A stretch of 64,000 nt of DNA, taken from NCBI RefSeq assembly GCF_051235805.1, contig NZ_JBPNXV010000001.1, forward strand, positions 682,001 to 746,000. Reading direction: 5' to 3'. Source of the DNA: Pseudothermotoga_B sp051235805 (GTDB lineage Bacteria; Thermotogota; Thermotogae; Thermotogales; DSM-5069). A model generated the notes under the pieces. That model was not told the origin of the DNA. It was given only the letters and a program-made list of their open reading frames with translations, and did not search any database. Position numbers and translations under genes: made by a program. Of this stretch, positions 51,488-60,514 are shown piece after piece (positions within the stretch are counted from its first letter, which is position 1; every line of letters starts with the position of its first letter).

Positions 51488-52441
51488 TCACTTTTCATAT
51501 GGTATACCATCTGCAGCTGGTGGACGAGTTCTACCTATGAACCCGGCAATGACTATCAATGTGACTACGAAAGGAAACATGTTGAACAACGGTTTAGTCG
51601 AAGAGGCTACGTGTAGTGTAGAACTACTCTGAAGTTGGTTGGCAAAGGCTTCTGAAAAACCAAAGAGCAGGCTTGCCCACATTGCTCCCACAGGATTCCA
51701 ATTTCCCAAGATCATCGCTGCCAAGGCGATGAACCCACGACCACCGGTCATCAATTCTCTGAAGTTCCCTACCTCTCCCACACTCAAAAAGGCTCCTCCA
51801 AGAGAAGCCATGACTCCGCTCATCAAGACGCCAAAATACCTTATCATGTACACGTTCACACCTAATGTGTCAGCAGCTTCAGGGTTTTCTCCGACCGCTC
51901 GCATTCTCAAACCGAGCTTTGTTTTATAAATGATGAACCAAGCCAAGACGACACAACCGAATGCCATGTATATCATCGGACTGAGTTCACCTATCGACTG
52001 AGCGAGGAATTTGTTTTTCATCAAGAACGGTATGCGCAGCTCAGGTATCTTTCCAACTATATCTGTTTGTCCAGGTCTGCCAAAGATCGGTTCCATCAAA
52101 AAGCCTGTCACACCCTGAGCGAGTAAGATCAACGCAGTGCCTGAAACTATCTGATTTCCCCTCCACTTTATACTCGCCCATGCGTGCAACCAAGCCATAC
52201 CGAGTCCAGTTATGACTGCAAAGAAAAGACCGATCCACGGGTTTCCAGTAATCCAGGTGAAGACGATTGAAACAAAGGCTCCCATCAACATAATTCCCTC
52301 AAGCGCTATGTTAACAACACCTGTTGTCTCGCTGAAAACACCTCCGAGCGATGCGAAGATAAAGGGTGTTGCTGCCGTCAAAGTCAATTTGTAAAAAGCT
52401 GGGTTAGTGAAGATCTCCAAAACGGCTGTGAGGACTCTCAT
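51488..52441 (-). CDS. BMP-type ABC permease, second subunit (YufQ/NupQ-like)
   Basis: 317 residues with about eight membrane segments. SLGGVFSETTGVVNIALEGI, MRAVGENPEAADTLGVNVYM and GRGFIALAAMILGNWNPVGA are typical of COG1079 nucleoside-type importers. Coupled by overlap to the other permease. Confidence 0.93.
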   Translation of the reverse strand: MRVLTAVLEIFTNPAFYKLTLTAATPFIFASLGGVFSETTGVVNIALEGIMLMGAFVSIVFTWITGNPWIGLFFAVITGLGMAWLHAWASIKWRGNQIVSGTALILLAQGVTGFLMEPIFGRPGQTDIVGKIPELRIPFLMKNKFLAQSIGELSPMIYMAFGCVVLAWFIIYKTKLGLRMRAVGENPEAADTLGVNVYMIRYFGVLMSGVMASLGGAFLSVGEVGNFRELMTGGRGFIALAAMILGNWNPVGAMWASLLFGFSEAFANQLQSSSTLHVASSTKPLFNMFPFVVTLIVIAGFIGRTRPPAADGIPYEK

Positions 52442-53478
52442 GAGGCTTTCACCTTCTTTTTTCTTATCAGTATCGTTCTGACTATTCTGTCTGCAGCAAC
52501 CAGGAATATGACAATTGCCTGTACTATCAGAATTATATGCTTTGGTACCCCAACGAACTGCATCTCGTTAGATCCTGTCCTCAGAGCTCCCATCAAGAGT
52601 GCCGCAAAGATTATACCTATGGGATTATTCTGTCCAATCAGAGCGATCGAAATCCCATCAAATCCCTTACCGCCAGAGAGTGTCCCGAGGAAACGGTGAT
52701 GTACTCCAGTAACTTCTAAGGTTCCTGCCAATCCTGCAAGTGCACCGCTTATCGCCATCGCGAGCACTATGTTCTGTGATATCTTGATTCCGCCGTACTC
52801 AGCGGCATAAGGGTTAAAGCCTGTTCCTTTGAGTTCATAGCCTTTTGTAGTTTTTTCCAGTAATACATAGATGACGACGGCGGCTATCACAGCAATAATG
52901 ATTCCAGAGGTCAGCTCGGTAGCTTGAACGGTCATCAAAGGAGGGAGTTTTGCAGAATTGGCTATTTCAGGACTTTTCGGTGTTCCAAAGCCAACACCCA
53001 TTGGCACCGCTACAACGTAACTCGATAGATGTTCGGCAATCCAGTTCAACATGATTGTAGTGACAACTTCGTGTGCACCGGTCTTCGCCTTCAGAACCCC
53101 AGCGATTGCCGCGTAACCTGCTCCAGCAGTCATTCCCACAATCATCGTGAGTGGAATGGCTAAGGCTGCTGGCATCCAAGAGATGTTTATCGCAAATGCG
53201 GTTGCAATCATTGCACCCATGACCATCTGACCTTCGGCACCTATGTTGAACAATCCTGCTCTGAAGCCAAAGCCAACCGCAAGACCTGTGAGTATCAAAG
53301 GTGTCGTTTTTATTATCGTTGAAGCTACTGCCAACTTTGAACCAAAGGCGCCTCTGAAGAGCGCAGCATAAGCCACAAGTGGGTTTTGCCCGATCAGAAG
53401 TATCACTACAGAAGATATCAGTAAAGCTATTATGACCGAAACAACTGGTACGATAAAAGCCCAGAGCCTACTATTCAA
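52438..53478 (-). CDS. BMP-type ABC permease, first subunit (YufP/NupP-like)
   Basis: 346 residues with about nine membrane segments. LAVGFGFRAGLFNIGAEGQM, KAKTGAHEVVTTIMLNWIAE and SGGKGFDGISIALIGQNNPI are the COG4603 hallmarks. Forms the pore with the 51488 product. Confidence 0.93.
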   Translation of the reverse strand: MNSRLWAFIVPVVSVIIALLISSVVILLIGQNPLVAYAALFRGAFGSKLAVASTIIKTTPLILTGLAVGFGFRAGLFNIGAEGQMVMGAMIATAFAINISWMPAALAIPLTMIVGMTAGAGYAAIAGVLKAKTGAHEVVTTIMLNWIAEHLSSYVVAVPMGVGFGTPKSPEIANSAKLPPLMTVQATELTSGIIIAVIAAVVIYVLLEKTTKGYELKGTGFNPYAAEYGGIKISQNIVLAMAISGALAGLAGTLEVTGVHHRFLGTLSGGKGFDGISIALIGQNNPIGIIFAALLMGALRTGSNEMQFVGVPKHIILIVQAIVIFLVAADRIVRTILIRKKKVKAS

Positions 53479-53481
53479 TCT

Positions 53482-55008
53482 TTACACCCTCCTGATTTCT
53501 TCGAATTTATGTCCAGCCATCATCAAACCTATTTCTTCAACAGTTACCTCCTGTGGGTTGACCTCCCCCATGATCTGTCCACTGTACATGACGGCAATTC
53601 GATCGCTGAGTGACATTATTTCATCGAGCTCCATCGAAACGAGCAGTATCGCAACCCCTGAATCGCGCAACTCTATAAGAGTTTTGTGAATGAACTCGAT
53701 TGCACCGACATCGAGTCCACGGGTTGGCTGAGAAACGACGATCAACTTCGGCTGTGCACTCATTTCGCGGGCAACAACAAGTTTTTGCTGGTTGCCACCA
53801 GAAAAATTCATTCCCAGCATCTTGATGTCCTTTGGTCTGACATCAAATTGCGAGAAAACCTTAGTTGTGAAGTCGTATATACTCTTATGATCGAGAAAAT
53901 CATCCCTTGCAAAGGGTTTTACGTAATGTCGCCCCAAGATCATGTTGTAATAAGCTGGGTACTGTAGAATCAAACCATATTTGTGTCTGTCTTCCGGGAT
54001 ATGAGCCATACCTCTTTCACGAAGCTCTCTAACACTCTTGTTTGTGACGTCCTCACCTAAGAGAACTATCTTGCCTTTTTCAGGCTTTCTCAAGCCAGTG
54101 AGGGCTTCGACCAACTCTGACTGTCCATTCCCCGCCACTCCAGCTATTCCATATATCTCTCCTTTTCTAACTTGAAAACTCACACCTTTCACAGCATCAA
54201 GTTTTCTGTAATCTTTCACCCACAGATTTTCAACCTTGAGTACCACTTCGGAAGGTGTTGCTGGAGGTTTCTGAACAGTGAAGACTATCTCTCTGCCCAC
54301 CATGAGCCTTGCGATTTGCCTGACATCTGTTTGGTTCTTATTCAGTACCCCTGTGACTCTTCCTTGTCTCATAACGGTTATTCTGTCGCTTATTTCCATG
54401 ACTTCATTCAGTTTATGTGAAATGAATATTATGGTCTTCCCATCGTCTTTGAGTTTTCTCAGTATGTAAAACAGCTCTTGAGTCTCCTGTGGTGTCAGTA
54501 CAGCCGTTGGTTCATCGAGTATTAAAACCTCTGCACCTCTGTAAAGCGTTTTGATTATCTCTACACGCTGCTGCATGCCAACCGGTAAATCTTCTATCTT
54601 TGCCGTTGGATCAACGTACAAACCATAGGATTTAGAAAGTTGTTCAACTTTTGTGCGAGCCTCTCTTGCATCGAAGACAATACCCTTAGTTGTTTCTGAA
54701 CCGAGTACGACATTTTCTGCAACTGTGAGATTGTTCACCAACATGAAGTGCTGATGTACCATACCTATTCCTTTAGCTATAGCGTCACGAGGTCCTTTGA
54801 AAGAGACCTTTTGTTCAAAGATTCTTATTTCACCAGAGTCTGGTTTCAACAAACCATAGAGCTGGTTCATCAAAGTGGTTTTCCCAGCACCATTTTCACC
54901 AACTATTGCATGAATTTCTCCTTTGAAAACAGTTAAGTCTACATGATCATTTGCGAGTACTCCCGGGAACTGTTTGACAATCTGAATCATTTCAACGGCC
55001 TTTTCCAC
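53482..55008 (-). CDS. BMP-type ABC ATPase with two nucleotide-binding domains (YufO/NupO-like)
   Basis: 508 residues. NBD1: GENGAGKTTLMNQLYGLLKP, signature PVGMQQRVEIIKTL, Walker B VLILDEPTAVLTPQE. NBD2: AGVAGNGQSELVEALTGLRK (lacking the usual GKT), signature FSGGNQQKLVVAREM. The asymmetry is normal for RbsA/YufO proteins. Energises uptake of nucleosides or similar aromatic heterocycles. Confidence 0.94.
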   Translation of the reverse strand: MEKAVEMIQIVKQFPGVLANDHVDLTVFKGEIHAIVGENGAGKTTLMNQLYGLLKPDSGEIRIFEQKVSFKGPRDAIAKGIGMVHQHFMLVNNLTVAENVVLGSETTKGIVFDAREARTKVEQLSKSYGLYVDPTAKIEDLPVGMQQRVEIIKTLYRGAEVLILDEPTAVLTPQETQELFYILRKLKDDGKTIIFISHKLNEVMEISDRITVMRQGRVTGVLNKNQTDVRQIARLMVGREIVFTVQKPPATPSEVVLKVENLWVKDYRKLDAVKGVSFQVRKGEIYGIAGVAGNGQSELVEALTGLRKPEKGKIVLLGEDVTNKSVRELRERGMAHIPEDRHKYGLILQYPAYYNMILGRHYVKPFARDDFLDHKSIYDFTTKVFSQFDVRPKDIKMLGMNFSGGNQQKLVVAREMSAQPKLIVVSQPTRGLDVGAIEFIHKTLIELRDSGVAILLVSMELDEIMSLSDRIAVMYSGQIMGEVNPQEVTVEEIGLMMAGHKFEEIRRV

Positions 55009-55027
55009 GTCAGATCCTCCAAAGTCA

Positions 55028-55047
55028 GAGGGGGCATACGCCCCCTC
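55028..55047 (-). repeat. GC-rich hairpin after the BMP-family binding-protein gene
   Basis: GAGGGGGC, 4-base loop, GCCCCCTC. The 8-bp perfect stem lies between the binding-protein gene and the ATPase gene. Same position and nearly the same stem sequence as the hairpin at 20930. Confidence 0.75.
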
Positions 55048-55054
55048 AATCTTT

Positions 55055-56137
55055 TCAGAATGGGAAGGTTATCGAAGGTACTTGGAAAGCCTTCAGTGCG
55101 TCTTCTGTGTCTGGTATGGTGATCTTTCCATCCTTGATCAGTTTTGTGAGATATTCAAGTTCTGCGATAACTGAGTTTGGTACCATACCTTTGGTGTACT
55201 TCATCGGGCTTACCCCGGCGCCATCTTCTTTTATACCCAACACCTTCAAGCCACCTTCAAAGGTACCTTCCCACGCCGCTTTGACACCGTAATATGCAGC
55301 AGCAGAGATACCTTTTGTGGCACTACAGAGCACGACACCAGGTGCCATATAGTCCTGATCGACATCAACGCCAATTGCGAAGAAACCTTTCTTGTTCTTC
55401 ATGTAGTAATCGATGATGTCCACGAGTTTGTCAGAACCAACAAGGGCAGCCATCTTTTCTCTTGCGGCTTCTATACCACCATTACCACAAGCACCTGCAG
55501 CCAAGAAGACTATATCTGCGCCCTGTGCGTACTGCGCGAGTGTGAGGTCTTTACCTTTCTTCGGATCTTCAAAGTCATTGGTGTATCCTTTGAGCACTTC
55601 AACTTTTTTCTTGTGCAGGGTTGAATAGATCTTTGCACCAGCCTCGAAACCATAGCGGAATCTTTCAACCGGTGGAATAGCGATGCCACCAACAAACCCA
55701 ATCTTTCCGGTGGCAGTCATAGCAGCTCCTATGTATCCGGCATAGAAGCCAGCTTGTTCTTCTTTGAAGATGTAGCAGATCACGTTCGGAAGGTTCTGTC
55801 CTTCGGGTGGAGTGATGTCTATTCCGATGAAGTAGGTGTTTGGGAACTGTTTTGCAACCTTGAAGAGCGCATCGGTCATCATGAAGCCAACTGCAAAAAC
55901 AACATCAGCTTGCTGTGCTGCTTTGGTCAAGTTTGGAACATAATCAGCCTGTTCGTAAGACTGAATAACTTGTGCTTCTGCACCGATTTCCTTAGCCGCC
56001 CTCAGAGCACCTTCCCATGTGCCATCGTTGAAGGACTTATCACCGAGTCCACCGACGTCTGTAACCATGATCACTTTGAAACCCATTGCGAAAACGGCAA
56101 CCGCTACCAACAGAGAAAACACTACAAGCCTTTTCAT
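55055..56137 (-). CDS. BMP-family substrate-binding protein
   Basis: 360 residues with a signal peptide (about 1-18) but no lipobox Cys. VTDVGGLGDKSFNDGTWEGA, VFAVGFMMTDALFKVAKQFP and GVDVDQDYMAPGVVLCSATK match BmpA/PnrA-type receptors for purine nucleosides or related ligands. The ATG overlaps the upstream stop as ATGA. Confidence 0.93.
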   Translation of the reverse strand: MKRLVVFSLLVAVAVFAMGFKVIMVTDVGGLGDKSFNDGTWEGALRAAKEIGAEAQVIQSYEQADYVPNLTKAAQQADVVFAVGFMMTDALFKVAKQFPNTYFIGIDITPPEGQNLPNVICYIFKEEQAGFYAGYIGAAMTATGKIGFVGGIAIPPVERFRYGFEAGAKIYSTLHKKKVEVLKGYTNDFEDPKKGKDLTLAQYAQGADIVFLAAGACGNGGIEAAREKMAALVGSDKLVDIIDYYMKNKKGFFAIGVDVDQDYMAPGVVLCSATKGISAAAYYGVKAAWEGTFEGGLKVLGIKEDGAGVSPMKYTKGMVPNSVIAELEYLTKLIKDGKITIPDTEDALKAFQVPSITFPF

Positions 56138-58056
56138 ACCGCTTTCTCCCCCTTTCTGAAGAGTTTGTAAAGATTGAAGATCACCAGAACTATCACCACA
56201 ATAAATATACCAGGGTTAACCCAACCAGATGCATCGAATCTCAGTGTGGGTATCCCCTGTTCCACAAAAACCTCAAAGTTCTTTATGGAAAACCATTTCA
56301 TAACAGTGCAAACTCCCAACACAATTGAAGGCAAAGCGAAGATTTTTTCTTTGAAAATGATAGAGCACAGATAGACTATCATGAAACACAGCATGATCGA
56401 TAATGTGGTTCTCTCTCTACTGAGTGGTATGTCAGGCTTCCCAGCTTCAAGACCATTGTAATGATCAAAAGGTATCTTCGAAAACAGGTTTGACAGGATA
56501 GGGTACTTAGCGTTGAAGAGTTCTTTCAAATACAGTTCAAAGTCCTTTCTCAAATAATCAGCTGAGTAGGTCATAACTCTATCAACATAACGCTGAAACT
56601 TCTTGTAGCTCGATTGAAAGTCAGAGTTTCTGCTCTTTTCATCGAGCAAATATGATTGAAGATCTTTTGATGGACCTGAAAAAAGTGTGAGTCTCTTCTC
56701 AAAACCGTCGCTGTTATAGAAGTCAAAAGATGGTGAAAAATCAATGTACACTGACGAGATTGTCAGTTCTTCAAATGCCTTCATCTTCTGTGCTCTACTC
56801 AAAGTGTCTGCGAATTCAGTTAAAACCTTCTTGGTTTCATCCATACTCACGTAAAGTGTTGAAGACATGGAACGGGTGAGGTATGAAAGTTTCGAAAGCT
56901 CGTCTTGAAAGAGTTCTTTTTTCAACGCAGAATAGTATATCGACTCTTTCAACTGCTCAAAGTTGTTCATTGAGAGAGCATCGCAGCTAAAAACGAAAGG
57001 TATGAAGAAAACGACAATAGCCACACAGCCAATCGTCAACTGGACAAAACCTCTTTTCTTCAGATTCTCTCTGAGCACCAACAGCAGCGCAAACAGGAAG
57101 CTCGAGACTGCCACAAGACCATACAGCAGAGATTCAGCTTGTGAGAGAAAATCAAAAAGATAGAGCAAATAGAAGATCTCGAAGGCTATCACAAGAGACA
57201 AAACAATCTTCAAAACTTTGTGGTTCCTGATAGTCAGAAAGATCAAGAAAAGGTATACGAGAAACCTCAACCACCATGCCTTTGAAAGTTTCGAGGTAAG
57301 AGTCACTGCTTTTTGTGCCACCTGGGCTTGAAAGGTGGTGATGGGTTTCGATATGTCTCGAGCCACAAATGCTGATTCTCTGTTGATATGTGCCGCTGCA
57401 CGTGTTGGGTCCTTATTGAGGTTTTCAAGAGTTCTTTGCAGTGCTTCACTCAATATCTGCTTCACATATGGATCTGAATAAAAGATACCCAGATCATTCA
57501 GATGTTGTAAATTTGAAGGTGGCACAAAAGTATAATCAATTTCCAGTTGCGCTATTCTTTCCACATCAACTGGGGGTTTTTCTTGACAAAGTCCGAGTTG
57601 ATAGCTCATTATCCATGCGAAGAATGTTCGGGCTTCTTTACTAAGGGTATCGCGATATGAACTGAAGAACTTCACAAAGGCACTGTTTTTCATGATACTG
57701 TCGGTACTCAGGTTGGTTCTGTTCATCTTTGCAACTAAGTAAGAAAGAAACAAACTGTACGCAAGCTGTTCATCTTCGCTATTTGGCTGCGCTACATCAT
57801 AGATTGTCCCAAGATAGTCACCAACATCTGGCATCGCCTCGCGTTTGTCTGATGAGCCGGCTATCAGAATTCTGTAATATCTGTACAGAGAGAGATTGTG
57901 TAGTTCTCTTTCGACCAAACTCAAAAATGGATCGTCAGTCTCCCCACGGTTGTACTGATCGACCAGTTGTCTGTATATTCGCAAGGAGTTTTCCATGTTC
58001 AGTGCAAATACTCCAAGTGCCAAAGATAGCGAGAATACTAACAACAGTTTTCTCAT
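56134..58056 (-). CDS. 640-residue membrane protein of the BMP operon, unknown function
   Basis: Start at ATG 58056 behind GGGAGG; an upstream in-frame ATG at 58155 lacks a ribosome site. Signal peptide (MRKLLLVFSLSLALGVFALN), an extracytoplasmic segment of about 240 residues, a cluster of three or four membrane helices (about 265-370), a second soluble segment (about 380-560), and three C-terminal helices ending in the basic tail YKLFRKGEKAV. I do not recognise a family. Translational coupling to the binding protein suggests it belongs to the importer or to sensing of its substrate. Confidence 0.7.
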   Translation of the reverse strand: MRKLLLVFSLSLALGVFALNMENSLRIYRQLVDQYNRGETDDPFLSLVERELHNLSLYRYYRILIAGSSDKREAMPDVGDYLGTIYDVAQPNSEDEQLAYSLFLSYLVAKMNRTNLSTDSIMKNSAFVKFFSSYRDTLSKEARTFFAWIMSYQLGLCQEKPPVDVERIAQLEIDYTFVPPSNLQHLNDLGIFYSDPYVKQILSEALQRTLENLNKDPTRAAAHINRESAFVARDISKPITTFQAQVAQKAVTLTSKLSKAWWLRFLVYLFLIFLTIRNHKVLKIVLSLVIAFEIFYLLYLFDFLSQAESLLYGLVAVSSFLFALLLVLRENLKKRGFVQLTIGCVAIVVFFIPFVFSCDALSMNNFEQLKESIYYSALKKELFQDELSKLSYLTRSMSSTLYVSMDETKKVLTEFADTLSRAQKMKAFEELTISSVYIDFSPSFDFYNSDGFEKRLTLFSGPSKDLQSYLLDEKSRNSDFQSSYKKFQRYVDRVMTYSADYLRKDFELYLKELFNAKYPILSNLFSKIPFDHYNGLEAGKPDIPLSRERTTLSIMLCFMIVYLCSIIFKEKIFALPSIVLGVCTVMKWFSIKNFEVFVEQGIPTLRFDASGWVNPGIFIVVIVLVIFNLYKLFRKGEKAV

Positions 58057-58089
58057 CAGAGACCTCCCTGCCTCGAGATTCCATAGGAT

Positions 58090-58119
58090 ATAATACACGA
58101 ACTTCATTCTGACGTACAA
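58090..58119 (-). promoter_or_regulatory. Promoter of the BMP importer operon
   Basis: On the minus strand TTGTAC, 18 bases, then TATTAT, about 35 bases upstream of ATG 58056. Confidence 0.45.
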
Positions 58120-58196
58120 ATCACAAGAAATGTCTAAGTTGTTACGATTTATCAAAACTGGTTACCCATGTCTCACTTCTGCATATAATATAACTA

Positions 58197-58225
58197 TAGA
58201 CAATAAATAATACTTGTGATATAAT
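58197..58225 (+). promoter_or_regulatory. Promoter of the BTAD regulator gene
   Basis: TAGACA, 17 bases, TATAAT: a near-consensus sigma-70-type promoter 17 bases upstream of ATG 58242. GGGGGATT supplies the ribosome site. Confidence 0.75.
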
Positions 58226-58241
58226 CAATAGGGGGATTGAT

Positions 58242-59219
58242 ATGCTAAGCATCACAACTTTCGGTGTCTTCACGGTCGCATCAGATGGCGAAAAAATTGA
58301 CTTATCAAAGATCAAATCTCGCAAGGCAAGAGATCTGTTGAGATATTTTGTGGTATTTCGTCGCAAATATATTCCCAGCGATATTCTGTGTGAAATCTTT
58401 TGGCAGGACATGGACGAAAAATATGCCAAGATGAACCTGCAAAGTACCGTTCATATGCTGAGAAAATCTCTTGGCAAGGACAAAATAGCATTTCAGAACG
58501 GAAGTTATTGCTTTGATCCATGTGATGTTGTAGAAATCGATGCCGACAAATTTGAAACTCTTATCCGATCAGCCAGATCTACCCAGGACAAATCCCAAAA
58601 AAAGAAGTTCCTCGAGGATGCAATAATGTTATACAAAGGAGAGTTCTTGCTGGAAGACCTCTACCAAGATTGGTCAACACAGTCTCGTGAGTACTACAAA
58701 GATCTACACGTGCAGACTTTGATAGAATTAGCACAAATTTTGATTGAAGAAGACTCAACAGACAGAGCTATAGAGATTCTAAGAACCGCCTTGTACGATG
58801 ATCCATTTGAGGAAAGAGCAGTTTTCAACCTCATGAGGGCCTATGCGAGAAAAGGATGTTCATCAGAGGCTATCAAGACCTATTTGAGATTCTCTGAGAT
58901 GTTGAACAAGGAACTTCAAATCAAGCCATCCAAGGAACTGGTGCAGTTTTATGAATCAATTCTAAGAGGTGATTTGGAGGACAAATGGTTGATTATTGTC
59001 GAAGGCCCAAGTTGTTCTTCAAAAAGAGAGCTTGTGATACAAGAGCTCGAGCGTTTAGTCAGAGAAAGAGATGAAATCCAGGTGCTCTCTATGGACAAGA
59101 TTGGCATCTTGATCAACGATGTTGCACAGCAGGTGGCAGATAACATTTATCAGAGAGTTAAAGGTTCACTGGACGGTAACCTGACTGACGTGAAGGTGTA
59201 TTTGAGGAAGGCGCGCTGA
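58242..59219 (+). CDS. BTAD/SARP-type transcriptional regulator, C-terminus possibly truncated
   Basis: 325 residues. OmpR-like winged helix (1-90: KIKSRKARDLLRYFVVFRRK, LQSTVHMLRKSLGKDKI) followed by a bacterial transcriptional activation (BTAD) helical repeat domain (95-245: FLEDAIMLYKGEFLLEDLYQ, ERAVFNLMRAYARKGCSSEA). The last about 75 residues (LIIVEGPSCSSKRELVIQEL) look like the beginning of a P-loop domain whose Walker A is degenerate (no Gly before Lys-Arg). The frame then ends, while protein-like text continues in another frame (see 59218-59361). DNA binding should be intact. Confidence 0.82.
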   Translation: MLSITTFGVFTVASDGEKIDLSKIKSRKARDLLRYFVVFRRKYIPSDILCEIFWQDMDEKYAKMNLQSTVHMLRKSLGKDKIAFQNGSYCFDPCDVVEIDADKFETLIRSARSTQDKSQKKKFLEDAIMLYKGEFLLEDLYQDWSTQSREYYKDLHVQTLIELAQILIEEDSTDRAIEILRTALYDDPFEERAVFNLMRAYARKGCSSEAIKTYLRFSEMLNKELQIKPSKELVQFYESILRGDLEDKWLIIVEGPSCSSKRELVIQELERLVRERDEIQVLSMDKIGILINDVAQQVADNIYQRVKGSLDGNLTDVKVYLRKAR

Positions 59220-59361
59220 ACTACTCGGCAGGAAATATTGCTTCGCAGTCTTCTCCCAGAACAGGTGAAATGAAAGACAGTACTACTCACAATTTGTCGT
59301 GCCTCACAGAGAGATATTTTCAATGTCTTTTCAGGATTTATTAAACAGATTTTCAGAATGA
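59218..59361 (+). pseudogene. Frame-shifted 3' remnant of the BTAD gene
   Basis: In the +1 frame relative to the BTAD gene the text continues ELLGRKYCFAVFSQNR, then an in-frame TGA at 59266-59268, then NERQYYSQFVVPHREIFSMS and FQDLLNRFSE to TGA 59359. One frameshift near 59210 and one nonsense codon would separate this tail from the parent gene. Confidence 0.45.
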
Positions 59362-59377
59362 AATGCCACAATTACAT

Positions 59378-59406
59378 TTGTCAGTATTCGTTGTCATCCT
59401 TAAACT
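59378..59406 (+). promoter_or_regulatory. Possible promoter of the zinc-ribbon/MshEN-like gene
   Basis: TTGTCA, 17 bases, TAAACT, 18 bases before ATG 59424. GGTGGGGATT is the ribosome site. Confidence 0.45.
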
Positions 59407-59423
59407 CTTAGGTGGGGATTCAG

Positions 59424-59744
59424 ATGGCATACAAATTCAAGTGTCTCAATTGTGGGGAGATAACTTATTCAGCGGCGCCATTAGAATATCAGAAAAACAA
59501 GAGCTGTCAAAACTGTGGTGGCAAGATAATACAGGTCTATCCCCCGATGCGATTAGGAGAGATTCTGCTTCAGCTTGAAGCCGTAACTCAAGAGGAACTC
59601 AACGAAGCCCTCGCGATACAAAGACGTATGTTGACAAAAGCAACAATTGGGAAGATCTTGCTGAGACTACAACTTGTGAACCAACTTGACCTTGAGAAAG
59701 CTCTAAAGATACAGCAGGAGATGCTCAGTGGTATAACACATTAA
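59424..59744 (+). CDS. Zinc-ribbon plus MshEN-like small protein
   Basis: 106 residues from ATG 59424. An N-terminal zinc ribbon (FKCLNCGEITYS, SCQNCGGK: two CxxC pairs) is followed by two tandem units PMRLGEILLQLEAVTQEELN and TIGKILLRLQLVNQLDLEKA. These match the two halves of the MshEN/GspE-N domain seen in the PilB protein at 43638 (RRLGEILIEKGLVTQDELT). MshEN domains can bind cyclic di-GMP; here the first half has Glu-Ala where Gly is usual. Could be a free-standing sensor or adaptor. Converges on the B12 ATPase gene with a 4-base overlap. Confidence 0.75.
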   Translation: MAYKFKCLNCGEITYSAAPLEYQKNKSCQNCGGKIIQVYPPMRLGEILLQLEAVTQEELNEALAIQRRMLTKATIGKILLRLQLVNQLDLEKALKIQQEMLSGITH

Positions 59745-60514
59745 TAGAGGAATACAGGCCTGCTTGTCTTTTCATCTGTCAGTATTGAGAGATGAACATC
59801 ATATATTCTCTCAAGAATATCTGTGTTGATTGTCTCATCAGGAGAACCGCAGAAGAGTATTTTTCCATCTTTCATCAGTACCAATTTATCGCATACTTCA
59901 ACGGCAATGTTTATATCGTGAAAGGTCGCAATCAAGGTTTTCCCATCTTCATGCAAAGTTCTCAAGAGTTCTCTTATCTTCACCACATGCCCTGGGTCCA
60001 AATAGGCAGTTGGTTCATCGAGCAATAAAAGATCTGTTTCTTGAGCAAGTATTCTTGCGATGGCAACCCTTTTTTGTTCACCGGAGCTCAGATTGTGAAA
60101 TGGTTTGTCGATGAACTGAACGGCATCCACCTTCTCAAGGGATTTTCTCACACATTCTAGATCTTCGCTTGTCCAAGTTGCGAAAAAGTCCCTTGCGTAT
60201 GGTAATCTTCCCGTTAGAACGATCTGCTTCACCGTGTAGTTATAAATAGGCGCAAAATCTTGTGTGACAAACCCCAAGATCTTCGCCAGCTGTTTTCTTT
60301 TCATTCTGTATGGATCTAAACCATTTATCCTGACAATCCCACTGTAAACAGGCAGAAGACCTGATATGACTTTCAGCAATGTCGTCTTTCCGCAGCCATT
60401 AGGCCCAAGTATTCCAACAAACTCTCCTTCTTTAACAGAGAGGTTTATCCCATCGAGTGCAAACCTTGCATTGTTGTACCTGAACTTCACGTCTCTCAAG
60501 ACTATCTCAAGCAT
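59741..60514 (-). CDS. btuD: Cobalamin-type ABC ATPase BtuD
   Basis: 257 residues from ATG 60514 (GGGGTGAG upstream). Walker A GPNGCGKTTLLKVISG, signature LSSGEQKRVAIARIL, Walker B LLLLDEPTAYLDPG. Typical FecE/BtuD architecture. Third gene of the riboswitch-controlled operon; overlaps the permease gene by 8 bases. Confidence 0.93.
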   Translation of the reverse strand: MLEIVLRDVKFRYNNARFALDGINLSVKEGEFVGILGPNGCGKTTLLKVISGLLPVYSGIVRINGLDPYRMKRKQLAKILGFVTQDFAPIYNYTVKQIVLTGRLPYARDFFATWTSEDLECVRKSLEKVDAVQFIDKPFHNLSSGEQKRVAIARILAQETDLLLLDEPTAYLDPGHVVKIRELLRTLHEDGKTLIATFHDINIAVEVCDKLVLMKDGKILFCGSPDETINTDILERIYDVHLSILTDEKTSRPVFLY

